DNA of 64,000 nt from Acetoanaerobium noterae (GCF_900168025.1 NZ_FUYN01000003.1:62001-126000); one strand, 5' to 3'; positions 53,421-62,837 are shown, numbered from the stretch's first letter. Notes: generated by a model not told the origin, from the sequence alone. A program made the numbers and translations.

Positions 53421-54793
53421 TGATAAATGAACAATTGATATACGAAACTCTAGAAAAAAATAAAAATGTACCTAAAGAAGCTTTACTAGACATTATAGAT
53501 AAAGGTTCTAAGCTTCAAGGTCTTACTTATGATGAGATAGCGGCTATACTTCAAAATGACGACGAAGAAGTAACAAAAGCTCTTTTTAAAGCTGCTGGAG
53601 AAATCAAAAATAAAATTTATGGCAATAGAGTTGTAATGTTTGCTCCTTTATATATTTCTAATTACTGCGTAAATTCATGTAAATACTGCGGCTATCAAGC
53701 CTGTAATCAGTTTGACAGAAAGAAACTGTCACAAGAAGAAATCATACAGGAAGTAAAGATATTGGAGCAAATGGGTCATAAAAGAATTGCTCTTGAAGCA
53801 GGAGAAGACCCTAATAACTGTCCTTTGGATTACGTTCTAGAGGCTATTGACACAATCTACTCTGTAAAAACAAATGATGGAAATATCAGACGTATAAATG
53901 TAAATGTCGCAGCTACAACAGTTGAAAATTACAAAAAACTTAAAGATAGAGATATCGGAACTTATATCTTATTCCAAGAAACTTATCATCGTCCTACCTA
54001 TGAGGTAATGCACACAGATTGCTTAAAAGGCAACTATGAATACCATCTTACTGCTTTTGACAGAGCTATGGAAGCAGGAATAGATGATGTAGGCGCAGGG
54101 GTTTTATTTGGGCTATATGATTATAAATTCGAAGTACTTGGCCTTATGATGCACAACGCACATCTAGAGCAAAAATATGGAGTTGGTTTTCATACTATAT
54201 CTGTTCCTAGACTTAAAAAAGCAGAAGGTATGGATTTAGATATGTTCCCTCATATCCTTGATGATGAAACCTTTAAGCGCCTTATAGCTGTAATTAGACT
54301 TGCTGTGCCATTTACAGGTATGATACTTAGCACAAGAGAATCTGTGGAGCTTAGAAGAGAAGCTATACACTACGGTATTTCTCAAGTAAGCGCTGGCTCA
54401 TCAACTGGTGTAGGTGGATACAAGGAAAGAGAAGACGGAAGATCTGTAGAGCAGTTTGATGTGTCTGACCACCGTTCTCCACTAGAGGTTGTCAAGTCTC
54501 TTTTAGCTCAAGGCTTCGTACCTAGCTACTGTACAGCATGCTATAGATCAGGTCGTACTGGGGATAGATTTATGCAGCTTGCCAAATCAGGAAACATCCA
54601 CAATGTATGTAGTCCAAATGCTCTAATGACTCTTATGGAATATGTAGAGGATTTTGGAGATAGCGAGCTTAAATCTTCTGCTAAAGAGCTAATTTACAAA
54701 GAAGCAGAAAAGCTAGAAAATGAGAAAGTAAAAGCTCTATTAATAAAAAATCTTGGATTAATAGAAACTGGCGAAAGAGATTTATTCCTATAG
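53420..54793 (+). CDS. hydG: [FeFe]-hydrogenase maturase HydG
   Basis: A radical SAM tyrosine lyase that delivers CO and CN- for the H-cluster. Cys83, Cys87 and Cys90 (YCVNSCKYC) bind the first cluster. The C-terminal CTACYRSG with a later Cys (HNVC) holds the auxiliary cluster unique to HydG and absent from ThiH. I chose ATG at 53420 because GGAGGAG lies before it and it is coupled to hydE. The 457 residues are typical. Confidence 0.95.
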   Translation: MINEQLIYETLEKNKNVPKEALLDIIDKGSKLQGLTYDEIAAILQNDDEEVTKALFKAAGEIKNKIYGNRVVMFAPLYISNYCVNSCKYCGYQACNQFDRKKLSQEEIIQEVKILEQMGHKRIALEAGEDPNNCPLDYVLEAIDTIYSVKTNDGNIRRINVNVAATTVENYKKLKDRDIGTYILFQETYHRPTYEVMHTDCLKGNYEYHLTAFDRAMEAGIDDVGAGVLFGLYDYKFEVLGLMMHNAHLEQKYGVGFHTISVPRLKKAEGMDLDMFPHILDDETFKRLIAVIRLAVPFTGMILSTRESVELRREAIHYGISQVSAGSSTGVGGYKEREDGRSVEQFDVSDHRSPLEVVKSLLAQGFVPSYCTACYRSGRTGDRFMQLAKSGNIHNVCSPNALMTLMEYVEDFGDSELKSSAKELIYKEAEKLENEKVKALLIKNLGLIETGERDLFL

Positions 54794-54803
54794 GAGGCTG
54801 AAA

Positions 54804-56000
54804 ATGAATACTACACCTTCTGGAAACAGAACCCATATAGGGATATTTGGAAAAAGAAATGCAGGAAAATCTTCGTTATTAAATGCAATAACTGAGCAAA
54901 AGGTATCACTAGTTTCAGATATTGGTGGTACCACTACTGACCCTGTAAAAAAAGCTATGGAGCTTCTTCCTTATGGTCCAGTATTATTTATAGATACTGC
55001 TGGTCTAGATGATGTAGGAGTGCTAGGAGAGCTTAGAAAAAATAGAGCTAAGGAAATGTTCACTCAGATAGACTTTGCTCTCATTGTCCACGATATAAAT
55101 GATATAGATAAAGAGTTTGAGTCAGAGCTTTTGCGAGAATTTAAAAGATTTTCTGTTTCATATATGATAGTTATTAACAAGCTAGATTCAGCTGATGAAA
55201 AAACTAAAAAGCAAATACAAGAAACTTATCCAGAAGCTTTCTTCTTATCTACTTCTAAAAGAGAAGACGTACTTGATTTTAAAAAAGCTCTGATTAATAA
55301 GCTTTCAAAAAAAATGGAAGAGGAAACCATAATTGGGGACCTACTACCTTATGGCAGTCACGTTGTCTTGGTTGTTCCTATAGATTCAGAAGCTCCAAAA
55401 GGAAGAATCATCTTGCCTCAGGTTCAGCTGATAAGAGATGCACTAGACCATGGTATAATCTGCCACGTAGTCAGAGATACCGAGCTATCTGATACCCTAG
55501 AAAGACTAGATAAGGTTGATTTAGTAGTTACAGATTCACAGGCCTTTCAAGAGGTATCTAAAATAGTACCTGAAGAAATACCTTTAACTAGCTTTTCTAT
55601 ATTATTTGCGAGACAAAAAGGCGATTTAAAAACCTTCTATGATGGGATAAAGGTAATAGAAAGCCTTCCTCCTGATGCTAGGATATTGATGGCTGAAATA
55701 TGCACACACAATACCTCTCATGAAGATATAGGAAGATATAAAATTCCTGCTCTCCTAAAAAGAAATCTTGGGGAATCACTTAGATTTGAATTTTTCCAAG
55801 GTAATGAATATCCACAGGATGTATCGAATTACGATTTGGTAGTCCACTGTGGTGGCTGTATGATGACTAAAAAACAGATGAATAATAGACTTAATCTTTT
55901 AAATCAAGTAGCTGTTCCTGTAACAAATTATGGAGTACTTCTTGCTTGGGGCGCTAGGATTCTGGAGCGGTCTATGAAACCCTTTAAAAACGAACTCTAG
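54804..56000 (+). CDS. hydF: [FeFe]-hydrogenase maturase HydF
   Basis: A GTPase scaffold that carries the 2Fe precursor to HydA. The P-loop GKRNAGKS is at 16-23, and IDTAGLDDVG the switch II. C-terminal Fe-S ligands are ICTHN and VVHCGGCMMT (the CxH...HCxxC pattern). The 398 residues are normal. AGGAGG precedes the ATG. The operon therefore carries all three maturases, E-G-F in this order, and ends at a terminator. Confidence 0.95.
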   Translation: MNTTPSGNRTHIGIFGKRNAGKSSLLNAITEQKVSLVSDIGGTTTDPVKKAMELLPYGPVLFIDTAGLDDVGVLGELRKNRAKEMFTQIDFALIVHDINDIDKEFESELLREFKRFSVSYMIVINKLDSADEKTKKQIQETYPEAFFLSTSKREDVLDFKKALINKLSKKMEEETIIGDLLPYGSHVVLVVPIDSEAPKGRIILPQVQLIRDALDHGIICHVVRDTELSDTLERLDKVDLVVTDSQAFQEVSKIVPEEIPLTSFSILFARQKGDLKTFYDGIKVIESLPPDARILMAEICTHNTSHEDIGRYKIPALLKRNLGESLRFEFFQGNEYPQDVSNYDLVVHCGGCMMTKKQMNNRLNLLNQVAVPVTNYGVLLAWGARILERSMKPFKNEL

Positions 56001-56007
56001 TAAAAAA

Positions 56008-56046
56008 TCCTCTATGTCTTTTAATAAGCTCATAGAGGACTTTTTT
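56008..56046 (+). terminator. Terminator after hydF
   Basis: TCCTCTATG (56008-56016) pairs with CATAGAGGA (56031-56039) and is followed by a six-T run (56041-56046). Confidence 0.85.
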
Positions 56047-56063
56047 GATTGTGTATTTAATTA

Positions 56064-56570
56064 TTAATTTTCATCTTTTCCGCAGCATTTTTTGTATTTT
56101 TTTCCGCTGCCACAAGTACAAGGATCATTTCTTCCTATTCTATCACCTTTTACTATAGTCTTACTCTTTTTGTATTCTTTTTCTATTTCTTCTCTTTTTT
56201 CCTTAGTAAGAAGCTCTTCCCACTGTGGTAATGTGTATAGCCAGTCAGCCTTTGCATCATGCATATTGAAATACAGTTTTTCCATATCCACATCTAGAGT
56301 TATTTCACTATCTTCTTCTAGATTTTCAACGTCATACTCAGATACTAAGCTAGTGTTTATTCCATCCATAAAACCAACAAAGGTTTTAGTATCGATTTCG
56401 AATCTTTCTGCTAAATCCTTTAACTTACCTGAAACCTTTTCATCTTTATTAGAAAGCAGATACTCATATATTTTTTGTTCTTTTGGTAGATATTCCTGCC
56501 AAAAGCTTTCGTATTCAGCCTCAGACTTTGGTTCGTAAGCCTCTTTTTTCCATGCTTCATAAAGAGCCAT
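56064..56570 (-). CDS. SEC-C zinc-motif protein
   Basis: A 168-residue protein ending in a SEC-C motif, [18 protein letters not shown], which binds zinc as at the SecA C-terminus. The rest is a helical, acidic domain with no further motif. YecA-type relatives interact with ribosomes or SecB. The start is uncertain: the ATG at 56570 has AAAGG about 12 bases upstream, and two in-frame ATGs lie up to 27 bases earlier. Confidence 0.85.
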   Translation of the reverse strand: MALYEAWKKEAYEPKSEAEYESFWQEYLPKEQKIYEYLLSNKDEKVSGKLKDLAERFEIDTKTFVGFMDGINTSLVSEYDVENLEEDSEITLDVDMEKLYFNMHDAKADWLYTLPQWEELLTKEKREEIEKEYKKSKTIVKGDRIGRNDPCTCGSGKKYKKCCGKDEN

Positions 56571-56677
56571 TTTGATATTCATCCTTTCATATACCATATA
56601 TTCTAAGAAATAATCAGCAATTCTAAATTGCTCATTTTTATATTATATAGCATAAAAAGCCATAATAAAACCCTTAA

Positions 56678-57205
56678 TTAGCTAACAGGTGAAGCCTTTT
56701 TAAGTGGTGCATATAAAATTCCTACTATAAATAGGGATATTGCCATTTCTGGTAATAAATAGCCTGCATTGTATACTATAGAATACCAAACTGGATTCAT
56801 AGTTTCAGGAGCATATGCTCCAAACACCACTACCCCTGATATAACATGGCACACAAATCTTAAAAATACACCAAATCCACTTCCTACTAGGCTACCTGCT
56901 CTAGTGTTGTTAAAAAGACCAGCAAAGCCTAAAACTGAAAATGCTATAAAATAATCAAATAATAAAGATACTATATGATAGCTGTATTTTGGACCTAGTA
57001 TAAATTGAAGAGCTCCATAAGCAAGCCCTGTTAATAAACCATTTTTAAATCCCCATCTAAGCGAAAATATTATTATGGGTACCATACTTCCTGCAGTAAC
57101 TGAACCTCCATAAGGAGCCTCAAATATCTTTACATAGCTTAAGATTTGGGCAAGAGCAATCATTATTCCTGCCTCTACCATCATTCTGGTCGACATTTTT
57201 TCCAT
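56678..57205 (-). CDS. thiT: Energy-coupling thiamine transporter ThiT
   Basis: The substrate-binding S subunit of an ECF transporter. The 175 residues have six membrane segments; the thiamine signature includes GPKYSYHIVSLLFDY near 72 and YAPETMNPVWYSIVYN near 128. Energising EcfAA'T subunits are not in the window. AGGAGG precedes the ATG. I see no TPP riboswitch (the CTGAGA core is missing) in the 140 bases upstream. Confidence 0.92.
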   Translation of the reverse strand: MEKMSTRMMVEAGIMIALAQILSYVKIFEAPYGGSVTAGSMVPIIIFSLRWGFKNGLLTGLAYGALQFILGPKYSYHIVSLLFDYFIAFSVLGFAGLFNNTRAGSLVGSGFGVFLRFVCHVISGVVVFGAYAPETMNPVWYSIVYNAGYLLPEMAISLFIVGILYAPLKKASPVS

Positions 57206-57345
57206 TTTTTCCTCCTCAATAATTTAAATTTTTTATACTTTAATCAAGCAAAGATTTTTAATTAACCTAAAAACCTTTTTATACTTACACTAAAAAATTT
57301 ATTTTTTCTATCATTGTAATTATACAATATTTATATCAGTTTTAA

Positions 57346-57936
57346 TCATTTATAGCTTAAATATTTTTCTACATCCTGGGTAGTATTGAGATTCGTAAAT
57401 ATTTCTTCGCTAAATCCAAGCTTCTTCCACTCAGATTCTGAAATTACTTTGGTTCTTGAGCATTCAAATATAGCCCTAATTGAGCGTCTATTTTGGTTTA
57501 TAAGTTCCTCTATTCTTGGAATCAAGCTTTTGGAGTAAAACCCAGGAAAAGGCTCAAAATATCCATTTTTTTCTGACAAGATAATTTCATTATCATCCAT
57601 ATATTTCATCATAAAGCTTATATATTTTGTGTCTATAACTGGCATATCACAAGGTATAACAAAAAGTTTATCGCTTTGAGCCATTTCAAGAGCCGAAATC
57701 ATTCCTCCTAGTGGTCCAACACCCTTTACTTTATCAACAGCTATTTTATCATGATTGAATTCTGATTTTTTTTCTATGCTATCTACTGATATAATTATGT
57801 CATCAAATAAACTATCTAGCTTTTTTATTGTGCTCTCAATTAATTTTTTGTTCTGCAATACCATGGTGCTCTTGTCGAATCCCATGCGACTAGATTTTCC
57901 CCCAGCAAGTACAACTGCACTACCAAAATCTCTCAT
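57346..57936 (-). CDS. mobA: Molybdenum cofactor guanylyltransferase MobA
   Basis: Attaches GMP to molybdopterin to make the bis-MGD cofactor needed by formate dehydrogenases. The GT-A fold nucleotidyltransferase motif AGGKSSRMGFDKS is at 11-23; IPCDMPVID near 95 is the metal site. The 196 residues match MobA. It is 21 bp downstream of the HTH-TOBE regulator gene on the same strand. AAGGGAGAG precedes the ATG. Confidence 0.9.
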   Translation of the reverse strand: MRDFGSAVVLAGGKSSRMGFDKSTMVLQNKKLIESTIKKLDSLFDDIIISVDSIEKKSEFNHDKIAVDKVKGVGPLGGMISALEMAQSDKLFVIPCDMPVIDTKYISFMMKYMDDNEIILSEKNGYFEPFPGFYSKSLIPRIEELINQNRRSIRAIFECSRTKVISESEWKKLGFSEEIFTNLNTTQDVEKYLSYK

Positions 57937-57957
57937 AGAAACTCTCCCTTTGTAAAT

Positions 57958-58479
57958 CTATTTAAAGGCTTTAACTGATAAAGCTTTAAATATAGTAAAA
58001 AGTTCATCCCCAATATTTATGTTCATCTCTTTATATGATGTTTTCGTTATTACAGCTTTTATAGGTGCTCCTATATCAAGTGTAATTCTCATATTCATAT
58101 CGTCCTCTTTTATATCTATAACTTTTCCTTTGTGAATATTTCTTGCACTGCAAATGACATCTTGCTTGCTTAATATTATATCATCTGGATCCACTGATAT
58201 TTTTACATCTCCAGATAAAGTTGTGTTTACTCTAATTAAAACCTGCCCAATATCAACAAAAATTTCATCATCCTTATGAATAACTGTCCCCGAAAAAATA
58301 TTTTGGGAGCCTTTTAACTGAGATAAATATGCTTTTAGCTGAGAATCCGATATCCTTATATGTCTTCCTACTTGATGAGCAGTGAGTTCTCCTCTTTTTA
58401 TCATCTCATAAATAGTATATTTAGATATTTTTAATATCTGCCCTGCTTCTTCTGGAGAATATAAATTGTCTATATTCAT
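57958..58479 (-). CDS. HTH-TOBE regulator (Mo/W-responsive candidate)
   Basis: A 173-residue protein with an excisionase-type helix-turn-helix (about 5-55, SPEEAGQILKISKYTIYEMI) and two TOBE-like oxyanion repeats (about 65-170, IRVNTTLSGDVKISVDPDDI, then GKVIDIKEDDMNMRITLDIGAPIKAVIT). The build resembles ModE-like regulators with a different DNA-binding part. I chose ATG at 58479 with GGTGA 5 bases before it. Co-transcribed mobA strengthens a Mo/W role; its DNA site is unknown. Confidence 0.82.
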   Translation of the reverse strand: MNIDNLYSPEEAGQILKISKYTIYEMIKRGELTAHQVGRHIRISDSQLKAYLSQLKGSQNIFSGTVIHKDDEIFVDIGQVLIRVNTTLSGDVKISVDPDDIILSKQDVICSARNIHKGKVIDIKEDDMNMRITLDIGAPIKAVITKTSYKEMNINIGDELFTIFKALSVKAFK

Positions 58480-58610
58480 ATAGTCACCACTTTTCATTTA
58501 TAATTACTAGTTTATTTACTTCTATACTACCATTATACTTAACTAATGCTTAATTTTCATCGTTTGTTTTTAAAATCAAAATAAATTCTCCTTATAAATG
58601 TTTATAAATA

Positions 58611-58656
58611 AAAGCACTAGAATACTCTTATTCGCTGAGAGCTATCCTAGTGCTTT
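58611..58656 (-). terminator. Terminator after the hydA operon
   Basis: AAAGCACTAG (58611-58620) pairs perfectly with CTAGTGCTTT (58647-58656). A T/A-rich stretch follows on the minus strand. Confidence 0.8.
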
Positions 58657-58669
58657 ACTTTAGTTATTT

Positions 58670-60040
58670 CTACTTATCTTTTCTTGAATAATATTTTGTA
58701 TGAAGTAGTTCATGTGATTTATGGCCAAGAGGATTTTTTAGAAAATCTTTGTATAGCTTTTTAATTGCTGGATTTTCATGAGATTTTCTAAGCTTGCTTT
58801 CACTATCGTGCTGATAGGTTCCACTTATTCTATTTTCATATGCCATAGGTTTATGCTTAGGAAGCAGTACTTTTGGCTGTCCTCCACCACTTATACATCC
58901 CTCTGGACATGTCATAACTTCTACAAAGTGATAATCAGCTTTTCCATTTTTCATAGCTTCTATTATAGGCTCTACATTTTTTAGGCCTGCAACTACAGCT
59001 ACTTTTAGTTCTAAGTCTCCTACCTTGATTATAGATTCGCTGAAGTTTTTATTTCCTCTTACAGCTACAACATCTACGCTATCGATTGGTTGATTTGTGA
59101 TTAGCTCATAGCCTGTTCTAATTGCAGCTTCCATAACTCCACCAGTAACACCAAAGATATTTCCTGCTCCAGTATAATTACCAAGAGGCTGATCAAAATT
59201 TTCTTCTTGAAGATTTACAAAATCAATATCCATTTCTTTTATCAAATAAGCAAGCTCTCTAGTTGTAAGTACAACATCTACATCTCTTTCTCCACTGCTA
59301 TTCATTTCTTTTCTTTCACTTTCAAAGCTTTTACATGTGCATGGCATTATGGATACACTAGCTATATCCTTCGCTGATTTGTTATCTAGCTTTGCACCGT
59401 AAGTTTTAAATATTGCTCCAGCCATTTGCTGAGGAGATTTACAGGTTGATAGATGGTCTAAATACTCTGGATGTGATTGCTCCATGTATTTTACCCATGC
59501 TGGACAGCATGAAGTAAACATAGGTAGCTTTTCATTTTTTGTAACTCTTTCAATTAGCTCTGTTCCTTCTTCCATGATAGTTAAATCAGCTGAGAAGTTT
59601 GTATCATACACCCTATCAAATCCTAGTTTTCTAAGTGCTGCAGCCATTTTACCAGGAGTTAGGCTTCCTAAATCCATTCCAAAATCTTCTGCAATTGCAA
59701 CTCTTACAGCTGGTGCACACTGAACTACTGAGAACTGATTCTTATCATTCAATATATCTAATACTTTATGTATGTTGTTATCATAATAAGCTGCAAACAA
59801 AGGTTCTTTTATACCTTTTAGCATCTTTCTATCGGATAGCTTTTTCTCAATTGGTTCTATTTCTTCGTCAAAAACAGAGGCAAATGAGCTGCACATCTGT
59901 ACACATTGACCACATAAAACACATTTATTTTCATCTATTGATTGAGGCTTTCCAGCATTACCGCTTATTGCATCCACTGGACAAACATCCGAGCACATCT
60001 TACATCCTGTACATAGTTCTTGATCTATTAAAACAGCCAT
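58670..60040 (-). CDS. hydA: [FeFe]-hydrogenase catalytic subunit
   Basis: Makes or consumes H2. Two N-terminal [4Fe-4S] clusters use Cys10/13/16/20 and Cys40/43/46/50. H-cluster ligands are Cys178 (FTSCCPAW, L1), Cys234 (IMPCTCKSFE, L2) and Cys378 and Cys382 (MTCPEGCISGGGQP, L3). At 456 residues it is a compact enzyme without the extra N-terminal clusters of larger hydrogenases. It ends with about 40 residues past the small-subunit-like motif. It follows a polyferredoxin gene by 14 bp, so electrons probably pass through that partner. H-cluster assembly depends on HydEFG at 52-56 kb. Confidence 0.95.
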   Translation of the reverse strand: MAVLIDQELCTGCKMCSDVCPVDAISGNAGKPQSIDENKCVLCGQCVQMCSSFASVFDEEIEPIEKKLSDRKMLKGIKEPLFAAYYDNNIHKVLDILNDKNQFSVVQCAPAVRVAIAEDFGMDLGSLTPGKMAAALRKLGFDRVYDTNFSADLTIMEEGTELIERVTKNEKLPMFTSCCPAWVKYMEQSHPEYLDHLSTCKSPQQMAGAIFKTYGAKLDNKSAKDIASVSIMPCTCKSFESERKEMNSSGERDVDVVLTTRELAYLIKEMDIDFVNLQEENFDQPLGNYTGAGNIFGVTGGVMEAAIRTGYELITNQPIDSVDVVAVRGNKNFSESIIKVGDLELKVAVVAGLKNVEPIIEAMKNGKADYHFVEVMTCPEGCISGGGQPKVLLPKHKPMAYENRISGTYQHDSESKLRKSHENPAIKKLYKDFLKNPLGHKSHELLHTKYYSRKDK

Positions 60041-60054
60041 GATTTTCCCCCCTG

Positions 60055-60612
60055 TTATAAGTTTTTCATTGTTTCTAAAATGCTTAATGCCGCTTTTAGA
60101 TTCTTAGTCTTTTTATCAAGTGCAGGCTCCACGAGACTAAGAGCATCCTTTGGACAGGCCTCTATACATGCATATCCATCCATTTTGCTACATAAATCAC
60201 ATTTATAAGCTATTTTCTTAGGCTCTTCAAGACCATATTGCTGTACTTCTTGAGCTTCATTGTACTCTGGAAGCAGCTCTAGTGCTCCAAAAGGACAAGC
60301 TAAGATACAAGTTTTACAGCCTATACACAGCTTTTCATCGACTACAATAGCATTATCAGCTTTCTTGATAGCATTTACTGGACAACTATTTGCACATGGA
60401 GCATCTTCACAATGTCTACACTGCACAGGCATAGCAAAGTCCTCGTCCTTTACTAAGAATAATCTTGGTATCACTGGAGTTTTTACTGTACCTACAGTGT
60501 ACCTTGTTTCATTCTTTGAATTGTGAACTGTAAAGCAAGCCAATTCACATGTTCTGCAGCCTACACATTTCGTAGGATCAGCAATTACAAAACTGCTAAT
60601 TTCATTTCTCAT
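60055..60612 (-). CDS. Four-cluster ferredoxin (HycB/HydN-like)
   Basis: A 185-residue electron-transfer subunit with four [4Fe-4S] motifs: CVGCRTCELAC (16-26), CRHCEDAPC...C (about 65-77), CIGCKTCILAC (about 95-105) and CDLCSK...C. This build belongs to the DMSO-reductase-type FeS subunit family, as in formate dehydrogenases and hydrogenases. It lies between fdhD and hydA, so it may link a formate dehydrogenase to HydA; the dehydrogenase gene is not here. Confidence 0.93.
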   Translation of the reverse strand: MRNEISSFVIADPTKCVGCRTCELACFTVHNSKNETRYTVGTVKTPVIPRLFLVKDEDFAMPVQCRHCEDAPCANSCPVNAIKKADNAIVVDEKLCIGCKTCILACPFGALELLPEYNEAQEVQQYGLEEPKKIAYKCDLCSKMDGYACIEACPKDALSLVEPALDKKTKNLKAALSILETMKNL

Positions 60613-60634
60613 ATCCTTCTCCCCTTTGTTTTTA

Positions 60635-61513
60635 TTATCTATTTAAGAAAATCGCTGTGTCCTTTAGAACTTTATATCTTAGGTTTTTAGTATCAATCTT
60701 TGCTTCACTAAAAACCATTTCAATTGCATCTTCGTTGATAATCTTACTATAAGCCCCTTGATTATATATATTAAGCCTTGAATTACGTACAAAGCCTACT
60801 AAAGTTATTTGGTGTGCTTTGCAAAGCTCAAATGCCATACTTGTAGGTGCTGACTTTGTAAAAATCGTCTTAATTCCTGCGTTTATGCATTTCAGAGCCA
60901 TATCTTGAGAAAGCCTTCCACTTGTCATAATCGCTATATCTTTTGGATTGATTTTCATTATTGAAATATGACCTATTAATTTATCTAAGGCATTATGTCT
61001 TCCTACATCCTCAAAAGCTTTAATATAACTATTTGTATCTAAAAATCCAATACAATGTGCTCCCCCAGTTTTTGAAAAAAGCTTTGAGTAAGATAAATTT
61101 TTTTGCATAGACTCAAAAATTAAATTAGGATTGAAAAATCTTATGTTATCATCCTCTAAATCATCCATTTCTTTTCTAATTTTCTCGCTTAGCTCAACTA
61201 TAGCTTCACTCTTATCTTCGCTTATGCTAAGGTTTTTTATATCATCAAAATTGGATATAATATCAAAGCTCACTAAATATCCAACAACTAGTTCCTTTAT
61301 ATAGGTTGGACTGCAATAAAATATATTAGTAGCTATAAGCTTATCATTTTGATAGATTTTTAATTCTATTTTCTGCTCTATTATCAGATAATCCTCGCAT
61401 ATGCTAAAGCTTCCACTATTTAGCTTGATAATTCCACTTACTTTTATGCAATCCTCGCTTGAACTTAAGTCCATAGGATTATTAGTTTTTCTATTTAAAA
61501 ATAAATCTGCCAT
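60635..61513 (-). CDS. fdhD: FdhD-type sulfurtransferase for the Mo/W cofactor
   Basis: FdhD passes sulfur from IscS to the bis-MGD cofactor of formate dehydrogenases. The TGGAHC motif is at 149-154 and VGRHNALDKLIG near 170, with TSGRLSQDM near 190. The 292 residues are normal. The CxxC motif needed for sulfur transfer in E. coli FdhD, usually just ahead of the TGG motif, is not seen; only Cys154 lies in that region. The start overlaps moeA by 23 bases and GGGGAT precedes it. The role may therefore differ in detail from E. coli. Confidence 0.85.
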   Translation of the reverse strand: MADLFLNRKTNNPMDLSSSEDCIKVSGIIKLNSGSFSICEDYLIIEQKIELKIYQNDKLIATNIFYCSPTYIKELVVGYLVSFDIISNFDDIKNLSISEDKSEAIVELSEKIRKEMDDLEDDNIRFFNPNLIFESMQKNLSYSKLFSKTGGAHCIGFLDTNSYIKAFEDVGRHNALDKLIGHISIMKINPKDIAIMTSGRLSQDMALKCINAGIKTIFTKSAPTSMAFELCKAHQITLVGFVRNSRLNIYNQGAYSKIINEDAIEMVFSEAKIDTKNLRYKVLKDTAIFLNR

Positions 61514-62690
61514 TGTGAATATCCCCTTTATTTACATCCTCGATATTCTCTGGAATTATAAGCACTGCATCTGATTTTGATACAGTCATAAGGTGGTTTG
61601 AGCATTGAGAGCTAGTATTGTAAGCTATATATTCGTCACCGACCTTTTCAACATTTACGAAGATATATTTAGTTCTTCCTTTTCTTAGCTTAAACCCATC
61701 CCCTATTTTCATTGGTATAGTTTCTACATGCTCCATAGTCATATTTCCCATGGATTGTCTTAGGCTTGGTTTTACAAATTGTTCAAAAGCTGTGATTACA
61801 GACATTGGATTTCCTGGAAGACTGAAAAACAATTTATTATTGTACTTAGCAAAGGTTATTGGCTTTCCAGGCTTAATAGCAACCTTTGTAAATTTTATTT
61901 CAGCGCCAATTTCTTCTAACACCTCTAGCACGAAATCAAAGTCTCCAACAGAAGCTCCCCCTGTGCTTACTATAAAATCACAAGTCTCAAAGGCTTTTAA
62001 AACTGTAGCTTTCAGTACCTCTTTATCGTCTGGAATTATGTCAAATGCTACTGGAAGTGCTTTTATTTGGTTTATCATTGCCTCAAGCGTATAGGTATTG
62101 CAGTTTCGTATCTTTCCTTTTGATATTTCTTGATCTATATCCACTAATTCATCGCCTGTAACTAGGCATGCTACTGTGGGAGGTTTATATATTGAAACTT
62201 TAGGATATCCTAAAGATGCCAATAGTCCAATATCTGCTGGAGTAATTTGTTTCCCTGTTTCTAAAACTAAATCTCCCGAAACAAGTTCTTCTCCTTTAAA
62301 AATAATATTACTTCCTTTTTTAACTGGTGATTCAATTATTATCGTGTCTTTCTCAGCCTTTACTTTCTCAATTTCTATAACCGTATCTGCACTAGCTGGA
62401 ACTGGCGCTCCTGTCATAATTTTTACAGCTTCACCTGGATTTAACTCTTTTTCATAATAGTCACCAGCTTTTACTAGAGCTACTACTTTAAGAGTTTTAG
62501 TATCATTAGCTTTATCCATATTATAGGCATATCCATCCATAGCTGATTTGTTAAATGGAGGCAATGTGTCCTTTGAAAAGATGTCTTGTGCTAAAATATA
62601 ACCACTGGCTTCTAAAATGCCTACCTCTTGTGTGGGCTGTAGCTTAGTTTCCTCTAAAATTATTTCAAGCGCATTTTGAATGCTTATCAT
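61491..62690 (-). CDS. moeA: Molybdopterin molybdenumtransferase MoeA
   Basis: Inserts Mo or W into molybdopterin. Signatures: FNKSAMDGYA near 54, KGSNIIFKGEELVSGD near 130, STGGASVGDFDFV near 240 and LPGNPMSV near 288. The 399 residues match MoeA. I chose ATG at 62690 because GAGGTG lies 6 bases before it. It is the first gene of the moeA-fdhD-ferredoxin-hydA operon. Confidence 0.93.
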   Translation of the reverse strand: MISIQNALEIILEETKLQPTQEVGILEASGYILAQDIFSKDTLPPFNKSAMDGYAYNMDKANDTKTLKVVALVKAGDYYEKELNPGEAVKIMTGAPVPASADTVIEIEKVKAEKDTIIIESPVKKGSNIIFKGEELVSGDLVLETGKQITPADIGLLASLGYPKVSIYKPPTVACLVTGDELVDIDQEISKGKIRNCNTYTLEAMINQIKALPVAFDIIPDDKEVLKATVLKAFETCDFIVSTGGASVGDFDFVLEVLEEIGAEIKFTKVAIKPGKPITFAKYNNKLFFSLPGNPMSVITAFEQFVKPSLRQSMGNMTMEHVETIPMKIGDGFKLRKGRTKYIFVNVEKVGDEYIAYNTSSQCSNHLMTVSKSDAVLIIPENIEDVNKGDIHNGRFIFK

Positions 62691-62765
62691 AATTGTCACC
62701 TCGCACTTTTTTATATACAATCATAATTAAAATTAATATTTATTATATATTTATACATTATTTTT

Positions 62766-62794
62766 ATTATACAACGTAGGTTTTGATATAGCAA
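62766..62794 (-). promoter_or_regulatory. Promoter of the moeA-fdhD-hydA operon
   Basis: Minus strand: TTGCTA (62789-62794), 17-base spacer, perfect TATAAT (62766-62771). Start near 62759, about 69 bases before moeA. Confidence 0.6.
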
Positions 62795-62837
62795 TTAATT
62801 CGAATCATAATAATTTGTTTTTTCTGAAAACTAAGGT

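Noticed and set aside
56092-56538. Plus-strand open frame opposite the SEC-C gene
   Set aside because: Shadow of an obvious gene; serine-rich low-complexity product.
57206-57345. TPP riboswitch before thiT
   Set aside because: The conserved CTGAGA core and the rest of the TPP motif are absent; the stretch is plain AT-rich.
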